DNA of 64,000 bases from Sphingobacterium zeae (GCF_030818895.1 NZ_JAUTBA010000001.1:5146001-5210000); one strand, 5' to 3'. Counted from the stretch's first letter, positions 9,055 to 18,575 are shown. Numbers and translations: made by a program. Notes: generated by a model not told the origin, from the letters alone.

Positions 9055-9720
9055 ATGAGAAAAAAATGGTGGAAAGTATTAGCGGTATTGATTATCTGTG
9101 GTGTTATTATCAATGGACTTTTAGGTCCTGTTCCCCGCCTATTTATCCTACATGAAAGCATACGTAATGTCTATTTTCATGTTCCGATGTGGTTTGCTAT
9201 GATTTCGATGTATTTGGTTTCTGTGGTATACAGCATTAAATACCTCAACACCGGAAAACAAGCCTATGATTTAATGGCTATAGAGGCTGTAAATACGGGT
9301 ATCACATTCTGCTTTTTGGGACTTGCGACGGGTATGTTATGGGCAAATATCACCTGGGGTGAACCGTGGCCAAACGACCCGAAACTAAATGGCTCTGCGA
9401 TCGCAACATTGATGTATCTCGCATACCTTGTTCTCCGCAATGCATTGGAAGAAGAACAAAAAAGAGCGAAGATTTCTGCAGTATACAATATTTTTGCCTT
9501 TCCGATTATCATTGTACTTATCTATATCTTACCTAAACTAACAGATTCCCTACACCCAGGTAGTGGTGGGAATGGGACATTTGCTGATCTTCAGATGAGT
9601 AACGAGCTACGCCCGACGTTCTACAGTTCTGTCATTGGATGGATTTTAATAGCGACCTGGATCTGTACAATGCGCTATAGAATGCGTTTATTAGAGAGAA
9701 AGCAAGAATTAGGCGCATAA
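9055..9720 (+). CDS. ccmC: Heme-handling protein CcmC (cytochrome c biogenesis)
   Basis: A 221-aa inner-membrane protein of the heme-handling (CcmC/CcmF/CcsA) family, which loads heme onto the chaperone CcmE. The two heme-ligand histidines are visible in YFHVPMWF (after the first helix) and in DSLHPGSGG. The tryptophan-rich loop is reduced to WGEPWPNDPKLNG, keeping only two Trp where E. coli has a denser WWD pattern; I recall this reduced form in other Bacteroidota. The gene sits between ccmB and ccmD. Six helices are visible. No ccmE is adjacent. Confidence 0.9.
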   Translation: MRKKWWKVLAVLIICGVIINGLLGPVPRLFILHESIRNVYFHVPMWFAMISMYLVSVVYSIKYLNTGKQAYDLMAIEAVNTGITFCFLGLATGMLWANITWGEPWPNDPKLNGSAIATLMYLAYLVLRNALEEEQKRAKISAVYNIFAFPIIIVLIYILPKLTDSLHPGSGGNGTFADLQMSNELRPTFYSSVIGWILIATWICTMRYRMRLLERKQELGA

Positions 9721-9806
9721 GTATCAAAGATTTGTATCCATAAAACACATGTTATGTTGCGCATAAAAATAGGCAACAACTCGAATAATAATTTATAGCA
9801 ATAGAA

Positions 9807-10016
9807 ATGAAAAAAATAGCATTGTCAATCGTCTTACTCATGTTATCGACCCTGAGTACATTTGCGCAAGAAGATGTCGATATGGCGACCGGATTGCGTA
9901 GCGAAGGAAAAATCTACGTCGTAGTATTGGTCATGTTGGTCATTTTTCTGGGCTTGGCTTTCTTCCTTTTTCTGCTTGACCGTCGCATTAGCAAATTGGA
10001 AAAAAAGAATACATAG
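9807..10016 (+). CDS. ccmD: CcmD-like small membrane protein
   Basis: A 69-aa protein with a signal-like first helix ending in TFAQ, a short periplasmic segment, one strong membrane helix (YVVVLVMLVIFLGLAFFLFLL) and a basic cytoplasmic tail DRRISKLEKK. This layout and its place right after ccmC match the CcmD family found in Bacteroidota, in which CcmD helps release heme-loaded CcmE from CcmABC. Too short for sequence proof alone, so the call leans on context. Confidence 0.75.
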   Translation: MKKIALSIVLLMLSTLSTFAQEDVDMATGLRSEGKIYVVVLVMLVIFLGLAFFLFLLDRRISKLEKKNT

Positions 10017-10034
10017 TAGCTATCTATCAAGATC

Positions 10035-11018
10035 ATGATTATTAGTCAGTTTAGGAATTATTCACCCATTAATATTGTATTTCTATCGCTCGTAGGCTTT
10101 GTGCTATGTTTAGGGATTTTTTTGCACCTTCCGGATAAACTTGACTCTGTAATTTTTGAACCGGCATTAGGCAATTTATTGGGAGAAAACAACTTAATCA
10201 ACCTTTCTCCTGCCACCAATGTTTTTATCACGCTGATCTTGACGATCTTCCAGGCGACAATACTCAATCGCATTACAAGCCATTTTAACTTACTCGGGAA
10301 ACCGAGCTTTCTGGTCGCTTTGATGTATATGACATTGGCCAGCTTGTTTTTACCATTTTTGGTGCTGTCTCCAACGCTGATCTGTAATTTTATTTCGATA
10401 TGGATGTTAAGCAAGTTGCTCTCCCTCTATCGGCAGACGGATGTTAAAGCCGAAATGTTTGATCTGGGTATGATTGTAGGCATCGGAAGCTTGGTTTACT
10501 TTCCATTCTTGAGTATGTTTGGCTTATTATGGATAGGCCTACTCATTTTCAGGCCGTTCAACTGGCGCGAATGGATCACCCCACTCCTTGGCTTGGCCAC
10601 GGTGTATTTTATCTTGGCGGTAATCTATCTTTGGATGGGCAAAATGCAGCAGTTTTATACGATTTGGCTGCCGTTTACGTACAAATTTCCTACGGCTATC
10701 CGTATTCAATTGGTCGACTATCTGGTACTCGTGCCGGTCTTTTTTACTTTAATACTCTTCTTAATGGTCTTAAAAGATAACTTTTTTAAAAGTGTCGTGC
10801 ATATCCGCAAGTCATTTCAATTATTGTTCTTTATGTTATGCCTGGCGGTAGTGTCGTTCTACTGGAATAAAAAACTAACAGAAGCCCATTTTTTACTTTG
10901 TGCACCTTCTATCGCCATCTATATGGCTTATTATTTCACTTATGCCAAAAAGAAATGGTTTTTTGAGGTCGTATACGCCATTATAACACTCACTATAATC
11001 TACTTTCAGTTTTTCTAA
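10035..11018 (+). CDS. DUF6427-family polytopic membrane protein
   Basis: A 327-aa protein with about ten membrane helices, starting with FRNYSPINIVFL and containing GLLWIGLLIFRPFNWREWITPLLGL, a conserved motif of DUF6427 proteins that are confined to Bacteroidota. No function is known for the family. It starts 18 nt after ccmD on the same strand and may be in the same transcript. The abundance of helices and the absence of catalytic motifs argue for a transport or assembly role, which is inference only. Confidence 0.8.
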   Translation: MIISQFRNYSPINIVFLSLVGFVLCLGIFLHLPDKLDSVIFEPALGNLLGENNLINLSPATNVFITLILTIFQATILNRITSHFNLLGKPSFLVALMYMTLASLFLPFLVLSPTLICNFISIWMLSKLLSLYRQTDVKAEMFDLGMIVGIGSLVYFPFLSMFGLLWIGLLIFRPFNWREWITPLLGLATVYFILAVIYLWMGKMQQFYTIWLPFTYKFPTAIRIQLVDYLVLVPVFFTLILFLMVLKDNFFKSVVHIRKSFQLLFFMLCLAVVSFYWNKKLTEAHFLLCAPSIAIYMAYYFTYAKKKWFFEVVYAIITLTIIYFQFF

Positions 11019-11193
11019 GCCACTGTACAATAAGCGTTTAACCTTTTTTAACAAAATCGGCTTAACAAGCTCGCAAAAATTGAATAGTTTTGTATGCGAT
11101 TAAAAGCAAAAAACATTTAATATCAGAGTCAAATAACTCGAAAATTTCACTAAAACTAAATAAACATTAGTTTCTCAATTTTATAGATTGACC

Positions 11194-12519
11194 ATGCAGA
11201 AACGCTTTACAAGCTCTCTAAAAAATAAATCACTCCAACTGTTGTTAGCAGGGGGAATTTTAGCTAGTTCTACTACCGCATTTGCCCAAAAAACGACATC
11301 CGCATCACCCTACTCTCAATTTGGACTTGGTCAGATGCGAGAGGATTTATTGCCACAATATAGAGGTATGGGGGGGGTGAATACTGCTATTCGAAGAATC
11401 AATGGCGTATACAACACCAACCCGAGCAATCCTGCATCTTACTCTGCCACACAGTTCACCACCTTTGATGCTGGTCTATATGGCAATTACACGCAATTAA
11501 ATTCGACAACCAGATCAGATAACACGGCTGACTTTGCCTTTAGCCACATCACCATGACTTTCCCCATGAAACGATTCGGAGGGATCAGTTTGGGTATTCT
11601 TCCCTACTCCGATATTGGTTATCGGACATCTTCAACGGGAACTTCAAATGCGGATCCTTACACAAAAGTTTTCACCGGCGAAGGTGGTTTAACAAAAGCC
11701 TATGCTGGTTGGGGGGTACGCATCGTGAAAGGCCTGAGTATCGGTGCCAACATGTCTTATCTATTTGGAACCTTAAATGATTATAGCCGTGTAGAATTTC
11801 TCCCTTCATCGGGAGCATTGAATACCCAGCAACAGAATAAACGCGAAATACAAGGTATTATCTTTGATTATGGTTTACAATACGAGCAACCATTAAATAA
11901 GGAATATTCGCTGACCTTTGGTTACTCCGGTTCATTGAATAATGATATTAAAGAGAGAACAACAATATTTAATACAAGAACTACCCCTTCTTCCGATCCG
12001 GACAACCAAAATATCCCGTTGGACAGTACCTTTATTTCTGACCGCAGTAGCAGACATTTGACCCTTCCACTGAAGCATAATGTCGGTATCACGCTTGCGC
12101 GTAGCAACCGCTGGTTAGTTGGTGCTGATTTTAAATACGCAGATTGGTCGAGATTTCAGACTAGAAAAGGAGAAAATGAGCTTCGCAAGAATTACGGCGT
12201 AGCGATTGGCGGTCAAATTACCCCCGATGTCACTTCGCTTAGGTATTTGAACCGAGTAGATTATCGGCTTGGATTTAGATATAACCAAACACAATATTTC
12301 CTAAGTAACCAAAATATCAACGATATGGCTGTTACTGTTGGTGTTGGTTTTCCATTTGCAAGAAATCAATTTTCGGGAGCTTTCTCTAAAATAAACTTTT
12401 CGGCAGAATTTGGGCAAATGGGCAAAATCAGCAATAGCCTCTTACGTGAACGTTATATTAACTTTAATATAGGCTTTACCTTAAATGACCGCTGGTTTAG
12501 AAGAACACAATTTGATTAA
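11194..12519 (+). CDS. Outer-membrane beta-barrel protein (unknown function)
   Basis: A 441-aa exported protein with a signal peptide ending AFAQ (about residue 32), then many alternating amphipathic strands with glycine/aromatic girdles (YGNYTQLNS, FAFSHITMTFPM, LTFGYSGSLNN) and a C-terminal strand close to the end. The start SPYSQFGLGQM with RGMGGVNTAIR resembles Bacteroidota PorV/FadL-like barrel proteins. I chose the ATG at 11194 over a TTG two codons earlier. The lptC gene begins 5 nt after its stop, so both are co-transcribed and probably both serve the outer envelope. Ligand or role is not visible. Confidence 0.75.
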   Translation: MQKRFTSSLKNKSLQLLLAGGILASSTTAFAQKTTSASPYSQFGLGQMREDLLPQYRGMGGVNTAIRRINGVYNTNPSNPASYSATQFTTFDAGLYGNYTQLNSTTRSDNTADFAFSHITMTFPMKRFGGISLGILPYSDIGYRTSSTGTSNADPYTKVFTGEGGLTKAYAGWGVRIVKGLSIGANMSYLFGTLNDYSRVEFLPSSGALNTQQQNKREIQGIIFDYGLQYEQPLNKEYSLTFGYSGSLNNDIKERTTIFNTRTTPSSDPDNQNIPLDSTFISDRSSRHLTLPLKHNVGITLARSNRWLVGADFKYADWSRFQTRKGENELRKNYGVAIGGQITPDVTSLRYLNRVDYRLGFRYNQTQYFLSNQNINDMAVTVGVGFPFARNQFSGAFSKINFSAEFGQMGKISNSLLRERYINFNIGFTLNDRWFRRTQFD

Positions 12520-12523
12520 TCCG

Positions 12524-13153
12524 ATGGTACGCAAGACATTTGCTTCAACCATAATCCAAAATATATCGCCCCTAGTAATCGTATCTTTACTAGGGGCGCT
12601 CTCATTGACCTCGTGTGAACCTGATTTAAAAGAGGTCGACCGGATTGCCAACATGAAAAAGGAAGAGGCGGTCGACATCTCACGTCATGTAGACATCATC
12701 TACAGTGATTCGACTCGGGTAAAAGCCAATCTTACAGCGCCAGAAATGCGTATCAAACACGATAGTACCGAAGTATATGAATTTCCCAAAAGCATAAAAA
12801 TCATCTTTTATGATGACAATTTAAAGGAAACTCAGCGCATCACCTCCGACCACGCCATCCGTAGGGAAAAAGAAAAGACGACCACTTTCACAAAAAATGT
12901 TGTAGTAACGATGGCTGACGGATCTATCATCAAAACTGAAGAAATCATCTATGACGAAAGTCAAGTTGATAGCAACAGCAACAGGATATTTTATAATCAC
13001 GTTCCGATAACGGCTTTCTTTCGCGATAATCGGGGTAACTTACAGGGGTCATCATTTACTTCTGATAAAGATTTCAAACATGTCAATATAGCAAATGCCA
13101 CTGGCTACACCATTATTACCAACAACAATCTATTCCCTTCTTTGGGAAAATAA
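12524..13153 (+). CDS. lptC: LPS export periplasmic protein LptC (lipoprotein form)
   Basis: A 209-aa LptC-domain protein, the bridge between the LptB2FG transporter and LptA in LPS export. The N-terminal hydrophobic segment ends in the lipobox LTSC (Cys about residue 31), so this is probably a lipoprotein, unlike E. coli LptC, which keeps a membrane helix. The jelly-roll repeats are recognisable (ARDI-type pattern: RVKANLTAPEMRI, VYEFPKSIKIIFYD, KTTTFTKNVVVT). The frame extends upstream into the preceding gene; the ATG at 12524 is chosen for its 5-nt spacing and signal peptide. Its neighbour PpiD-like foldase fits the usual Bacteroidota order. Confidence 0.85.
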   Translation: MVRKTFASTIIQNISPLVIVSLLGALSLTSCEPDLKEVDRIANMKKEEAVDISRHVDIIYSDSTRVKANLTAPEMRIKHDSTEVYEFPKSIKIIFYDDNLKETQRITSDHAIRREKEKTTTFTKNVVVTMADGSIIKTEEIIYDESQVDSNSNRIFYNHVPITAFFRDNRGNLQGSSFTSDKDFKHVNIANATGYTIITNNNLFPSLGK

Positions 13154-13398
13154 TCGGGTTCAACCCTAGCCTATCGATCGTTTGATTGTACAATTAACTC
13201 TTTTATAACGAATCTATTAAACAAAAAAGAAAGAAAAAACTCCAGTTTATACAATTATTTTTCAAATTTGTTTTGCTACATTCAGGAAAATATTCCATTT
13301 TTTTTTATAAAAATTGTATCTTGCACCGCATTTTGCTATGCTATGCATAAATTAACGAAATACAAGTATTTACACAATATAAACACAATAAGCAGACT

Positions 13399-15498
13399 AT
13401 GGGATTAATGGGCTTTTTGCGTAACAAAGCGGGTGTCATCTTGACCGCAGCTATGGCTATCGCAATTTTAGCATTTTTACTAGGCGATGTCGTTCGGGGA
13501 GGAGCTCCTTTTTGGGCGAGACATCAAAATCGTGTAGGGGAAGTCAACGGAACTGAAATTGAATATCCTGCGTTCAATCAACAAGTTGAACAAACAGAAG
13601 AAATGTTCAAACAACAAATGGGAGGTGCAGTAACTCCTCAAATGAGAACATACGCTGTTCAACAAGTGTGGAATCAATTTTTGTCAAGAGAGATCTTGAA
13701 AAAAGAGATTGAAAAAATCGGTTTGACTGTCGGTAAAGAAGAGTTAAATGATTTAGTAAAAGGGCCAAATCCTTCACCTCAAATCGTTCAAGCTTTTACT
13801 AACCCACAAACGGGACAGTTTGACCATAGTCAATTGATGACCTTCTTAGGACAGGTAAATAATAATCCTGCTGTCTACGACCAATGGAATACCTTACTTG
13901 AAGGCGTCAGAGATGAACGTTTAAGCAGCAAATATGGCGAGTTGCTTTCCAATAGCGTATACGTTACTTCATTGGAAGCAAACGAAGAATACCAAGAGCG
14001 CAATAAATTGGCAAACTTCAAATACATTCTTTTGGATTATGCTTCTGTCAAAGACGCAGATGCTAAATTGACGGATGCTGATTACCAAGAATATTATGAT
14101 GAACATAAAAACATGTTCAAAACGCAAGAGGAAACTCGTGCAATTCAATATGTAACTGTAGATGCAAAACCTCTTGCTAAAGATTCTTTGGCGGTAAAAG
14201 AGACCATCAACAAATTGAAACAGGATTTAATTGTTGCCAAAGACGACTCTTTGTTTGCTTCGATCAATTCAGACAACAAATATCCGTTCACGTATGTGAA
14301 AAAAGGACAGTTGAGCCCTTCTTTAGATTCCGTTGTATTCAATGTGGCTGCTGGCACGACAGTCGGACCTTTTTTAAACAACAATGCGTATGAAATTGCA
14401 AAAGTTGTTTCTACGACCGTAAGTCCTGACTCCGTAAAAGCTTCTCATATCTTATTGGATCCTGCAGCTGAAGGTGGCGTTGATAAAGCCTTGGCGAAAG
14501 CAGATTCTATCAAAGGATTGATTCAAAAAGGAGACAATTTTGCTGCTTTAGCCGTTCAGTTCAGCAAAGATCCCGAAAGCAAAACAAATGGTGGCGAACT
14601 AGGGACATTCACAAGAGGTCGTATGGTTCCTGAGTTTGAGAATGCCGTATTCGAAGGAAAAACGGGTGATATCAAAGTTGTAAAATCTCAATTTGGCGTG
14701 CATGTCATTAAAATTGAGAAACAATCAGGTAGCTCAAAATATGCGAAAGTTGCCATCATTGATAAAGTGATCAGCAGTGGAAAAGAAACGTTGAACAATG
14801 CGCATAGCAAAGCAACAGCATTCTTATCTGCCGCTACAGCACAGAACTTTGCTCAAGAAGCCAAAAAACTTGGTCTGGAAGCAAAAACAGCTTCACGCGT
14901 AACAGCGATGGACAATGTATTAGATGGTAATGAAGCGCCGCGTGATTTAATTAAATGGGCTTTTGATGCTAAAAAAGGTGATATCTCGGACAAAGTATTT
15001 GAGACTGAAACTTCTTACATCTTAGCAAGTTTGGTTGATATACAACCTAAAGGAACGCTTTCTTTGGAAGCCGTTAAAAAAGATATCGAGCCTGCAGTAA
15101 GAAATATGGTTAAAGCGAAGATTTTGAAAGAGAAATTTGGCAAAGCTTTAGCAGGTGCATCTTCTATCGATCAGGTTGCTCAAAAAGTGGGTAAATCAGC
15201 TATTCACGTTGAGAATGTTGTCTTCGCAAACCCAGTTATCCCTGGCGTTGCATTGGAAAACAAGGTTGTAGGAACAGTTTTTGGACTTCAACCAAACAAA
15301 CCTTCCAAAGCGATTGAAGGAAGTACAGGTGTATATGTAGTACAGGTAAACGGCTTTACCAATCCTGCCGCTATTTCCGATATCAATGGACAAAAGAAAC
15401 AAATGCTTGCAGCTAAAGCACAACGCGCTTGGGGATCTATTTTCCGTGCATTACAAGACAAAGCTGAAATCATTGACAATAGAGTGAAATTCTTTTAA
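13399..15498 (+). CDS. PpiD-like periplasmic peptidyl-prolyl isomerase/chaperone
   Basis: A 699-aa membrane-anchored foldase. One N-terminal helix (residues about 13-34) holds it in the inner membrane, followed by a SurA_N-type chaperone domain (about 40-200), a parvulin domain (about 345-440, with VKASHILL, GGELGTFTRGRMVPEFE and SQFGVHVIKIE), and a second, degenerate parvulin-like region toward the C-terminus. It helps newly exported proteins fold at the SecYEG exit and in the periplasm. It has a 245-nt upstream spacer and a strong terminator directly after. The protein is longer than E. coli PpiD (623 aa), which is usual in Bacteroidota. Confidence 0.9.
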   Translation: MGLMGFLRNKAGVILTAAMAIAILAFLLGDVVRGGAPFWARHQNRVGEVNGTEIEYPAFNQQVEQTEEMFKQQMGGAVTPQMRTYAVQQVWNQFLSREILKKEIEKIGLTVGKEELNDLVKGPNPSPQIVQAFTNPQTGQFDHSQLMTFLGQVNNNPAVYDQWNTLLEGVRDERLSSKYGELLSNSVYVTSLEANEEYQERNKLANFKYILLDYASVKDADAKLTDADYQEYYDEHKNMFKTQEETRAIQYVTVDAKPLAKDSLAVKETINKLKQDLIVAKDDSLFASINSDNKYPFTYVKKGQLSPSLDSVVFNVAAGTTVGPFLNNNAYEIAKVVSTTVSPDSVKASHILLDPAAEGGVDKALAKADSIKGLIQKGDNFAALAVQFSKDPESKTNGGELGTFTRGRMVPEFENAVFEGKTGDIKVVKSQFGVHVIKIEKQSGSSKYAKVAIIDKVISSGKETLNNAHSKATAFLSAATAQNFAQEAKKLGLEAKTASRVTAMDNVLDGNEAPRDLIKWAFDAKKGDISDKVFETETSYILASLVDIQPKGTLSLEAVKKDIEPAVRNMVKAKILKEKFGKALAGASSIDQVAQKVGKSAIHVENVVFANPVIPGVALENKVVGTVFGLQPNKPSKAIEGSTGVYVVQVNGFTNPAAISDINGQKKQMLAAKAQRAWGSIFRALQDKAEIIDNRVKFF

Positions 15499-15510
15499 AA
15501 GATTTTTAAG

Positions 15511-15518
15511 TAAATTTG
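15511..15518 (+). promoter_or_regulatory. Candidate -7 box for the DUF2480 gene, lying before the terminator
   Basis: TAAATTTG is an exact TAnnTTTG match 41 nt before the DUF2480 ATG and 2 nt before the hairpin of the ppiD-like terminator. Transcription would start inside the hairpin. No clear -33 element. Confidence 0.35.
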
Positions 15519-15519
15519 T

Positions 15520-15550
15520 AGCCGGACGAATTATCGTCCGGCTTTTTTTT
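15520..15550 (+). terminator. Rho-independent terminator of the PpiD-like gene
   Basis: A 10-bp perfect stem (15520-15529 with 15534-15543), loop ATTA, followed by a run of eight T. The stem is GC-rich (AGCCGGACGA). The next ATG is only about 9 nt after the T run. Confidence 0.92.
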
Positions 15551-15558
15551 GATGTAAT

Positions 15559-16080
15559 ATGGATATTCAAACAAATATTGTCAACAAAGTTGCGCAAAGT
15601 GGGTTAGTCACAGTCGACTTGGCCAACTATCATCCTCAAGCAGACAATGTGGTATATGATATTAAGGATAATCTCTTCCATGGCTTGATCCTTAAAGAAA
15701 AGGATTTCCGCGAGTTCATTAAGACAAACGACTGGTCGCAATACGCGGATAAACATGTAGCCATTACTTGTAGTGCAGATGCCATTGTGCCCACCTGGGC
15801 TTACATGTTATTGGCCAATAAATTGGAACCGTATGCAGCAACAATCATCTTCGGAGACGCGGATGAACTATTACGTATGCAGTATGCTGCGGCTATTGAA
15901 CAGATTGACATGGAACAATTTCGGGATCAGCGTGTCGTTGTAAAGGGCTGTGGCGACACCTTTATTCCAGAATCCATATTTGTGCTGTTTACGGTAAAAC
16001 TTAGCAAGGTGGCAAAAAGCATTATGTATGGTGAGCCTTGTTCTACCGTACCTGTATTTAAACGAGTACAGCCTAAGTAA
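15559..16080 (+). CDS. DUF2480-family protein
   Basis: A 173-aa soluble protein of DUF2480, a family known only in Bacteroidota. Marks are VDLANYHPQADNVVYDIKDNLF near the start and RVVVKGCGDTFIPESIFVLFTVKL near the end. No catalytic motif is evident; the conserved CGD and ACSADAIVPTWAY-like (here TCSADAIVPTWAY) segments could be a binding site. It follows the ppiD-like gene's terminator almost at once, so it needs its own promoter or read-through. No function is known. Confidence 0.8.
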   Translation: MDIQTNIVNKVAQSGLVTVDLANYHPQADNVVYDIKDNLFHGLILKEKDFREFIKTNDWSQYADKHVAITCSADAIVPTWAYMLLANKLEPYAATIIFGDADELLRMQYAAAIEQIDMEQFRDQRVVVKGCGDTFIPESIFVLFTVKLSKVAKSIMYGEPCSTVPVFKRVQPK

Positions 16081-16198
16081 TCCAATCACACCGATCTATA
16101 AGTCATTGTCTATGAACGTCTCATTTAATGCCAAAAGTTAAATTTATTTGAATGAAATTAACATTTCTTTTTCAAACAAATTTCGTAAACTTACCTAT

Positions 16199-16984
16199 AT
16201 GAAACTTATATCGACTTTGCTCTTTTACTTATCCGTGGTAGTAAGTACTGCTTTTGCTCAAGAATTACCGCATCTTAAAGAATCTGCGTTTAAAGGCGGT
16301 GAGAAATTAAAGTATAAACTCCGCTATGGTTTTATTTCCGCCGCAACTGGAACATTAACTGTTGAAGATACAAAGGATGGAACTGGAAACCCTTCCTTTC
16401 ATTTATATGCTGCAGGTAAGACAGCAGGTGCCTTTGCGATATATACGGTACGCAATGAATACAATTCGTATATTAACAGTAAAACATTTTTACCCTATTA
16501 TTATACCGAAAACATTCGCGAAGGAGGGTACAGAAGAAATGATAAGGTACGCTTTAACCAAGCGACAAATACCGTTGTCGGTAATAAAGGAACATTTAAT
16601 TCGAAGGTTGATCAGACTTTTGACTTGCTTTCCTCCTACTATTTTGCGCGCAACCTGGATCTGTCAACGGTTAAACCGGGGGAATCTTTTAAGCTGACTT
16701 ATTTTCTGAATGATGAGATTGCGACCTTAGGCATACAATATATTGGAATAGAAAAGATAAAAACAGAATTAGGCACATTAGAATGCCTCAAATTCAGTCC
16801 CGAAATCAAACCGGGACGGATATTTAAAAAAAATAGCAAGCTTTATTTGTGGGTAACCAATGATGGCAACCGTATTCCGGTCAAAGCCAATGTAGATATT
16901 TTAATCGGTTCAGTAACATTAGAATTACTGGAAGCAAGTGGATTAAAGTACAAATTGGGACAACGAGCAAGCTACTCAAAATAA
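16199..16984 (+). CDS. DUF3108-domain exported protein
   Basis: A 261-aa protein with a signal peptide (LLFYLSVVVSTAFAQ) and a single DUF3108 beta-rich domain: GEKLKYKLRYGFISAATGTL, FAIYTVRNEYNSYIN, LPYYYTENIREGGYRR and LKFSPEIKPGRIFK are typical. The fold is thought to resemble a lipid- or ligand-binding barrel of periplasmic proteins, but no function is settled. The ATG at 16199 begins the signal peptide; an earlier TTG start is unlikely. The DUF3109 gene begins 5 nt after the stop, so the two share a transcript. Confidence 0.82.
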   Translation: MKLISTLLFYLSVVVSTAFAQELPHLKESAFKGGEKLKYKLRYGFISAATGTLTVEDTKDGTGNPSFHLYAAGKTAGAFAIYTVRNEYNSYINSKTFLPYYYTENIREGGYRRNDKVRFNQATNTVVGNKGTFNSKVDQTFDLLSSYYFARNLDLSTVKPGESFKLTYFLNDEIATLGIQYIGIEKIKTELGTLECLKFSPEIKPGRIFKKNSKLYLWVTNDGNRIPVKANVDILIGSVTLELLEASGLKYKLGQRASYSK

Positions 16985-16989
16985 TTAGA

Positions 16990-17556
16990 ATGATTGAAGT
17001 AGGAAATGTATTGGTACACGAAGATCTCATCAACAATGACTTTGTGTGCAATTTGTCAAAGTGCAAAGGAATCTGTTGTATAGAAGGCGACTCAGGCGCG
17101 CCTTTATTGGAAAGTGAAAAGGCCATCTTGGAGGAGATTTATCCTAAAGTAAAGCCCTATATGACAGCGAAAGGTATTGAAGCGATTGAGGAGCAAGGCA
17201 AATATGTGATTGATGTCGATGGTGATCTGACGACTACCTGTGTCGATGGCAATAAAGAGTGCGCCTATGTGACCTGGGAAAATGGCATTACAAAATGTGC
17301 TATTGAAAAAGCTTACGAACTTGGCGAGATCCATTGGCGTAAACCTGTATCATGTCACCTATACCCTATACGGACAACACATTATCCCGAATTTGACGTG
17401 CTTCACTATGACCGTTGGCATATCTGTAAAGATGCCTGTTCATTCGGTAAAGAATTGCAGGTCCCTGTATTTAAGTTTTTAAAAGATCCACTGATCCGCA
17501 CCTACGGTGAGGAATGGTACAAAAATCTGGAGAGAGCAGCCGAAGAGTTGTCATAA
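16990..17556 (+). CDS. DUF3109-family cysteine-rich protein
   Basis: A 188-aa cytoplasmic protein with a cluster of cysteines: CNLSKCKGICC near residue 18-28, then CVDGNKEC, CAIE, SCHLYP and CKDAC further on. The pattern resembles YkgJ-type putative zinc or iron-sulfur proteins. It contains the family HYDRWHIC motif. Function unknown; a metal cluster is inferred from cysteine spacing only. It is co-transcribed with the DUF3108 gene, and the polyprenyl synthase gene starts 46 nt downstream. Confidence 0.82.
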   Translation: MIEVGNVLVHEDLINNDFVCNLSKCKGICCIEGDSGAPLLESEKAILEEIYPKVKPYMTAKGIEAIEEQGKYVIDVDGDLTTTCVDGNKECAYVTWENGITKCAIEKAYELGEIHWRKPVSCHLYPIRTTHYPEFDVLHYDRWHICKDACSFGKELQVPVFKFLKDPLIRTYGEEWYKNLERAAEELS

Positions 17557-17602
17557 AATCACTATCTTTAAGCTTTACTATTTTGGTATTTCACCCTAAT
17601 TC

Positions 17603-18574
17603 ATGTCAAAATTAAGAGAGATTCAACGTCCTATTGTCCATGAACTTGAAGCTTTTGAGAAAAAATTCAAAGCTTCGATGAAAAGCTCCGTCCCCTTGTT
17701 GGATCGCATCACACAATACTTGATCAAACGTAAAGGCAAACAAATGCGGCCGATGTTTGTGTTCTTTTCAGCGGGCATATGTAACGGAATTAATGAATCC
17801 ACATACCGAGGTGCTGCTCTTGTGGAGTTGTTGCACACGGCCTCTTTGGTACACGACGATGTGGTGGACAATGCCTACGAACGTCGTGGTTTTTTTTCGA
17901 TCAATGCACTATGGAAAAATAAAATTGCTGTTTTGGTGGGTGATTTTCTATTGTCAAGAGGTTTACTCCTTTCTGTAAAACATCAGGATTATCACTTACT
18001 CAAAATTGTCTCTGAAGCTGTTGAACAGATGAGCGAAGGGGAATTGCTTCAGATCGAAAAGGCCCGTAAACTGGATATTGAAGAGTCTATTTATTTTGAA
18101 GTGATCCGAAAAAAAACGGCCTCCCTAATCGCTTCTTGCTGTGCTTGCGGAGCAGCTTCGTCAAATGCAGATCAGGGAACAGTAAATAAACTTCATCAAT
18201 TTGGTGAAAAAATTGGAATTGCATTCCAGATCAAAGACGATTTGTTTGACTTTGGTTTAGATGACGTCGGCAAACCGCTCGGCAATGATATCAAAGAGAA
18301 GAAAATAACTTTACCGCTTATTTATGCATTACATCAAGTTACTGCAAGCGAAAAACGAAGAATCATTAATTTAGTTAAAAACCACAATGAGGATGCTCAA
18401 AAAGTTGCTGAAGTCATTGATTTTGTGCGCAAGAGTGGTGGGTTAGCATACGCGACAAATAAGATGCTGGAATACCAACAAGATGCATTTCGAATATTGG
18501 AAGACTTTCCAGACAGCGAATACAAAGCCGGATTGGAACAATTGGTAAAATACACAACAGAAAGAAAAAAATAA
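17603..18574 (+). CDS. Trans-polyprenyl diphosphate synthase
   Basis: A 323-aa all-helical isoprenoid chain-elongating synthase. Both aspartate-rich motifs are intact: HDDVVDNAYERRG (first DDxxD) and KDDLFDFGLDDVGKPLGND (second). It condenses isopentenyl diphosphate onto an allylic starter to make the C30-C40 side chain, here most likely for menaquinone. Chain length cannot be read with certainty: no bulky pair right before the first motif (LVHDD with small residues upstream) suggests a long product. It ends 1 nt before the terC gene. Confidence 0.9.
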   Translation: MSKLREIQRPIVHELEAFEKKFKASMKSSVPLLDRITQYLIKRKGKQMRPMFVFFSAGICNGINESTYRGAALVELLHTASLVHDDVVDNAYERRGFFSINALWKNKIAVLVGDFLLSRGLLLSVKHQDYHLLKIVSEAVEQMSEGELLQIEKARKLDIEESIYFEVIRKKTASLIASCCACGAASSNADQGTVNKLHQFGEKIGIAFQIKDDLFDFGLDDVGKPLGNDIKEKKITLPLIYALHQVTASEKRRIINLVKNHNEDAQKVAEVIDFVRKSGGLAYATNKMLEYQQDAFRILEDFPDSEYKAGLEQLVKYTTERKK

Positions 18575-18575
18575 A

